This document shows, piece after piece, positions 61,542-64,000 of a DNA stretch of 64,000 nt. The stretch lies in the NCBI GenBank assembly GCA_900468285.1, contig UBTF01000003.1:62001-126000 (forward strand), read 5' to 3'. The translations under genes and the position numbers were made by a program. Positions within the stretch are counted from its first letter, which is position 1. The number at the start of each line of letters is the position of its first letter. Source of the stretch: Hyphomicrobiales bacterium (lineage in GTDB: Bacteria > Pseudomonadota > Alphaproteobacteria > Rhizobiales > Rhizobiaceae). Below the pieces are notes generated by a model. That model saw only the letters and a program-made list of their open reading frames with translations. It was not told the DNA's origin and searched no databases.

Positions 61542-62611
61542 TGGGCGGCTCCCTTGTAGGCCACGACTTCGCCGGCAGACAGGAATTTATTGCCGCTGGT
61601 TACCACGGTTTCTCCCTCGGAAAGTCCCGCGCGGACTGAGAAGCGTTCATTCGAATAGTCTGCAACCTCTATCTTCCGCAAGGACACGGAACCTGCCTTG
61701 GGATCGACGATCCAAACTGCCGGTTGTCCGGAAATCGATGCCATTGCCGACCAGGGCAATTGCATCATGCTTTTCGGCTTGTAACGCGCGGTCGCGGCGA
61801 CGGCGCTGCCAAGGCGAACATCAGCATTGGCGTCCAGCGCCAGCTTTATCCGCACGGTTCCAGACGATGTATCGATGGTTGGAGATACCTCACGGACGGT
61901 CGCCTTGATCGGTTGCCCGCCTGAAAGCATACGCACCATGATATCGTTTTGAATTTCACCGCTAATAAGAACGCTTTCGTCCGCGTTGATCACCGCATCG
62001 CGGGGGCCATCGTGTGCCAGCGTGAAAACCAGTTGTGCGGCCTGCGCAACTTGTCCAACTTCCGCGTTCCTTGCGGTAATGATGCCATCGGCATCGGCTT
62101 TCAATTCCGTTTGCTCAAGGGCATCGCGGGCAGTATCCACCTGCGCCTGCGCGGACTGGACCGTGCCCTGTGCTGTCAAAAGCGCTTCCTGTGCTTGGTC
62201 GAGCGCGGCTCTGGTGGTTACACCGGTATTGAAGAGACTTTGCTGGCGGTCGAAGGCCTGTTGCGCCTGCATCTGCTGCGCTTCAGCCGATTGAAGTGTC
62301 GCCACTGCAACCTGAAGATCGGCTTTCTGCTCCTCCGGGTCGATGCGGGCGAGAATCTGGCCCTGCGACACGTGGTCGCCGACATCGACCAAACGTTCGG
62401 TTATGCGGCCGCTAACGCGAAAGGAAAGATCGGACTGAACGCGCGCGCTGACTTCGCCCGTGATCGAGATTTGATCGGTGGATTCAAGCGATTTGACCTG
62501 AACCGTTTCGACCAGACGCTTGGGCTTTTCCACCTGCTGGTCGTCGGGTGTGCAAGCGGTCAGGCCCGCCAGGGATGCCGCCGCCAGGGCACTAATAGCA
62601 AGACTTCTCAT
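61538..62611 (-). CDS. RND efflux periplasmic adaptor (membrane-fusion protein) 1
   Basis: The 357-residue protein begins with a lipoprotein-type signal (SLAGLTACTPDD) and has a coiled coil from about 85 to 165 and the lipoyl-like GRITERLVDVGDHVSQGQIL. It is the promoter-proximal gene. Two adaptors per pump is the arrangement of TriABC in Pseudomonas, where both are needed, and this is the best analogue. The promoter lies in the shared region with tetR. Confidence 0.92.
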   Translation of the reverse strand: MRSLAISALAAASLAGLTACTPDDQQVEKPKRLVETVQVKSLESTDQISITGEVSARVQSDLSFRVSGRITERLVDVGDHVSQGQILARIDPEEQKADLQVAVATLQSAEAQQMQAQQAFDRQQSLFNTGVTTRAALDQAQEALLTAQGTVQSAQAQVDTARDALEQTELKADADGIITARNAEVGQVAQAAQLVFTLAHDGPRDAVINADESVLISGEIQNDIMVRMLSGGQPIKATVREVSPTIDTSSGTVRIKLALDANADVRLGSAVAATARYKPKSMMQLPWSAMASISGQPAVWIVDPKAGSVSLRKIEVADYSNERFSVRAGLSEGETVVTSGNKFLSAGEVVAYKGAAQ

Positions 62612-62639
62612 CTATTGCCTCTTGAACCGTGATGAAACC

Positions 62640-62677
62640 CTGATACATTTGACTTACCGGACAGTCAATGAAATTAT
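62640..62677. promoter_or_regulatory. Divergent overlapping promoters with a shared TetR operator
   Basis: TTGACT-TACCGGAC-AGTCAA (62649-62668) is a perfect 6-bp inverted repeat with an 8-bp centre. Rightward, TTGACT (62649-62654) is a -35 with AATTAT (62672-62677) at 17 bp. Leftward, the other arm (62663-62668) is a -35 with TATCAG (62640-62645) at 17 bp. Each arm thus serves as a -35, and a TetR dimer on the palindrome would shut off both the pump and its own gene. Confidence 0.7.
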
Positions 62678-62720
62678 TGTATGTTCGAAACGGCTGAAAT
62701 TTAATGGTTAAGGATAGCAT

Positions 62721-63344
62721 ATGAAACGGCTGACGCGCGCCGAACAAAAGGCACTTCGGCCCACCCAAATTCTTGAAGCAGCATTCCTGGAATTCGTGGA
62801 ACGCGGCTTCGCGACGGCGAGAGTAGAAGATATCGCAGAGCGCGTTGGCGTAACGAAAGGCACCGTCTACGTCTATTTCCCGACCAAGGAAGAGCTTTTC
62901 GCAGCAATGATCCGCTATACGGCTTCGCCACTCGATGATCTGGTGGCGGAGAGCGGTGAGTTGAGAGGCACATGCCCCGAGCGGCTGATTGCGATGTTGC
63001 ATCTGCTTTACAAACGGCTTCTGGACGACAAGCGGCTTCGTCAGCTTCTGAGGTTCGTCATTTCGGAAGGCACACGCTTTCCCCAGGTCATCGCAACGCA
63101 CCACGATGATCTGATCGCGCCGATCCTGGCCTGCATACAGTCCATCCTGGATGAGGGCGTAGCCAATGGTGAGTTTGTCGGAGGCCCGCGGGCCACGGCG
63201 CGCATCGTTTTTGCTCCTCTCGTCGCAATAGCTGTCGATACACTGGTGCACGGTGATAGCCGCGAACTGGAGGTGCCCGACTTCATGGCGGCCCATCTTG
63301 ACCTCGTGATGGGCAGTCTTCTGGTCCGAAATCAGGACCGTTGA
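62721..63344 (+). CDS. TetR-family transcriptional repressor of the RND pump
   Basis: The 207-residue protein has the TetR helix-turn-helix ARVEDIAERVGVTKGTVYVYFPTKEELFAAMI (about 34-65) and a C-terminal ligand domain of the AcrR/TetR_C type. It is divergent from the efflux operon, 109 bp away, with a shared palindrome, the standard arrangement for local repressors of RND pumps. It would be released by pump substrates. Confidence 0.92.
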   Translation: MKRLTRAEQKALRPTQILEAAFLEFVERGFATARVEDIAERVGVTKGTVYVYFPTKEELFAAMIRYTASPLDDLVAESGELRGTCPERLIAMLHLLYKRLLDDKRLRQLLRFVISEGTRFPQVIATHHDDLIAPILACIQSILDEGVANGEFVGGPRATARIVFAPLVAIAVDTLVHGDSRELEVPDFMAAHLDLVMGSLLVRNQDR

Positions 63345-63553
63345 ACGCCTGATGTGCTTTTCAAAAAAGACTTGGCAAAATAAATTAAACGGACGTTGCA
63401 TTTATTTTTTTGAAGTGTAACCTGATGCGGCATCCCTTCATTGGTTGAGGAGGCCAAGAGGGCGAGGCGGCATCGGTGGACGATTTGCGTCGTGCCGAGG
63501 CATGTCCGCCTCATCTCCCGACATAAGGGCGACATGGCAATCTGGAGGAATTC

Positions 63554-64000
63554 ATGAATATTGTTAAAAAATTAGACGGGATGGACGTCATTTTCCGCAA
63601 GGCGGCACCGCTTGAAAAATCGGCCTATCCCGGCCTTCAGGAACGTAGCTACGTCCTGAAAAAGGGTAGCGTTCACCTTGAGGGCGGAATGCCGCTCCAA
63701 GCGGATATTCGCGTCGATCAGGATGTCGCCGTAACCATGCGCGACGGTGTGAAGATCCGTGTGGATGTGTATCGTCCTGTCGAGGACGGAAACTACCCCG
63801 CCATCATGGGCTGGAGCCCTTACGGCAAGCGCGGCAGCGTTATCGGCAACGGTGGATTTGGCCACCCGACCCGCATGGATGTTCCTCTGGAGTGGGAAGA
63901 CGGGCTGAACAAGTTCGAGGCGCCAAATCCGGGCTACTGGGTTGCAAATGGCTATGTCGTTCTGGCACCGGACAGCCGTGGTGCTTTCAACTCGGAAGGC
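63554..64000 (+). CDS. CocE/NonD-type hydrolase (X-Pro dipeptidyl-peptidase S15 family), 5' part
   Basis: The frame starts at ATG 63554 with TGGAGG 8 bp upstream and runs off the right edge; 149 codons are visible. VAVTMRDGVKIRVDVYRP, PAIMGWSPYGKRG and NGYVVLAPDSRG match the S15/CocE-like alpha/beta hydrolase fold. The catalytic serine lies beyond the window. No signal peptide is seen. The substrate could be an ester or an X-Pro peptide. Confidence 0.85.
   Translation, partial: MNIVKKLDGMDVIFRKAAPLEKSAYPGLQERSYVLKKGSVHLEGGMPLQADIRVDQDVAVTMRDGVKIRVDVYRPVEDGNYPAIMGWSPYGKRGSVIGNGGFGHPTRMDVPLEWEDGLNKFEAPNPGYWVANGYVVLAPDSRGAFNSEG

Noticed and set aside
1..64000. CRISPR arrays, insertion sequences, prophage or integrase genes
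   Set aside because: No regularly spaced repeats, transposase or integrase motifs, or target-site duplications were seen. The tRNA-Leu has no attached integrase or duplicated 3' end in the window.

Overview
The window reads as a secondary replicon (chromid) of an alphaproteobacterium of the order Hyphomicrobiales. The nearest guess is the Ochrobactrum/Brucella or Agrobacterium/Rhizobium group. The reasons are a complete repABC partition/replication operon with its antisense RNA gene and two centromere-like palindromes, moderately high GC content, many TRAP and ABC solute transporters, GntR-family regulators, and a housekeeping tRNA-Leu(CAA) next to dsbB. The species call is an inference, because no 16S gene is present. 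No insertion sequence, phage or CRISPR array was seen.

Layout. 1-3.4 kb: the tail of an AraC-type regulator, an acyl-CoA ligase and an aldehyde dehydrogenase. 3.5-5.7 kb: a gene-poor stretch, tRNA-Leu(CAA), dsbB and an HNH nuclease gene. 5.9-13.5 kb (minus strand): a sugar-acid operon with a GntR repressor, a TRAP transporter, a zinc alcohol dehydrogenase, mannonate dehydratase and fructuronate reductase. 13.7-17.9 kb (minus): rutFEDCBA for uracil breakdown, behind a RutR-like palindrome. 18.2-19.9 kb (minus): an orphan TctC-type binding protein and a heme oxygenase. 20.0-24.3 kb (minus): repC, the antisense RNA, repB, repA, the repA operator region and two parS-like sites, followed by about 0.8 kb without genes. 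25.1-26.4 kb: an omega-aminotransferase.

26.9-47.6 kb is a dense catabolic district. It holds a DUF1537 four-carbon acid-sugar kinase with a GntR regulator, a PdxA2-type dehydrogenase, an iron alcohol dehydrogenase and a cytoplasmic sialidase-like protein. Divergent from these is a dipeptide-class ABC transporter with a DapA/NanA-family aldolase. Next come a Cds1-like PLP enzyme, a DenD-like dehydrogenase, a GlcD-like FAD dehydrogenase, a second GntR regulator, and a fumarylacetoacetate-hydrolase-family enzyme coupled to a second TRAP transporter. Its control regions share TTGTCA-containing partial palindromes. 48.5-56.2 kb is a second sugar locus: a CUT1 ABC importer, an SMP-30 lactonase, a divergent UxuA paralogue and a leaderless GH28-like protein. 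56.2-64 kb holds a lipoprotein alpha/beta hydrolase, an RND efflux system with two membrane-fusion proteins, its divergent TetR regulator behind a shared palindrome, and the start of a CocE/X-Pro-peptidase-type hydrolase.

Taken together the window is mainly carbon scavenging of plant-derived or other acidic sugars and pyrimidines. The strongest candidates for undescribed biology are the 26.9-47.6 kb sugar-acid district (sialidase-like protein, aldolase and dipeptide-class importer) and the GH28-like/UxuA-like module. Their substrates cannot be read from sequence alone.
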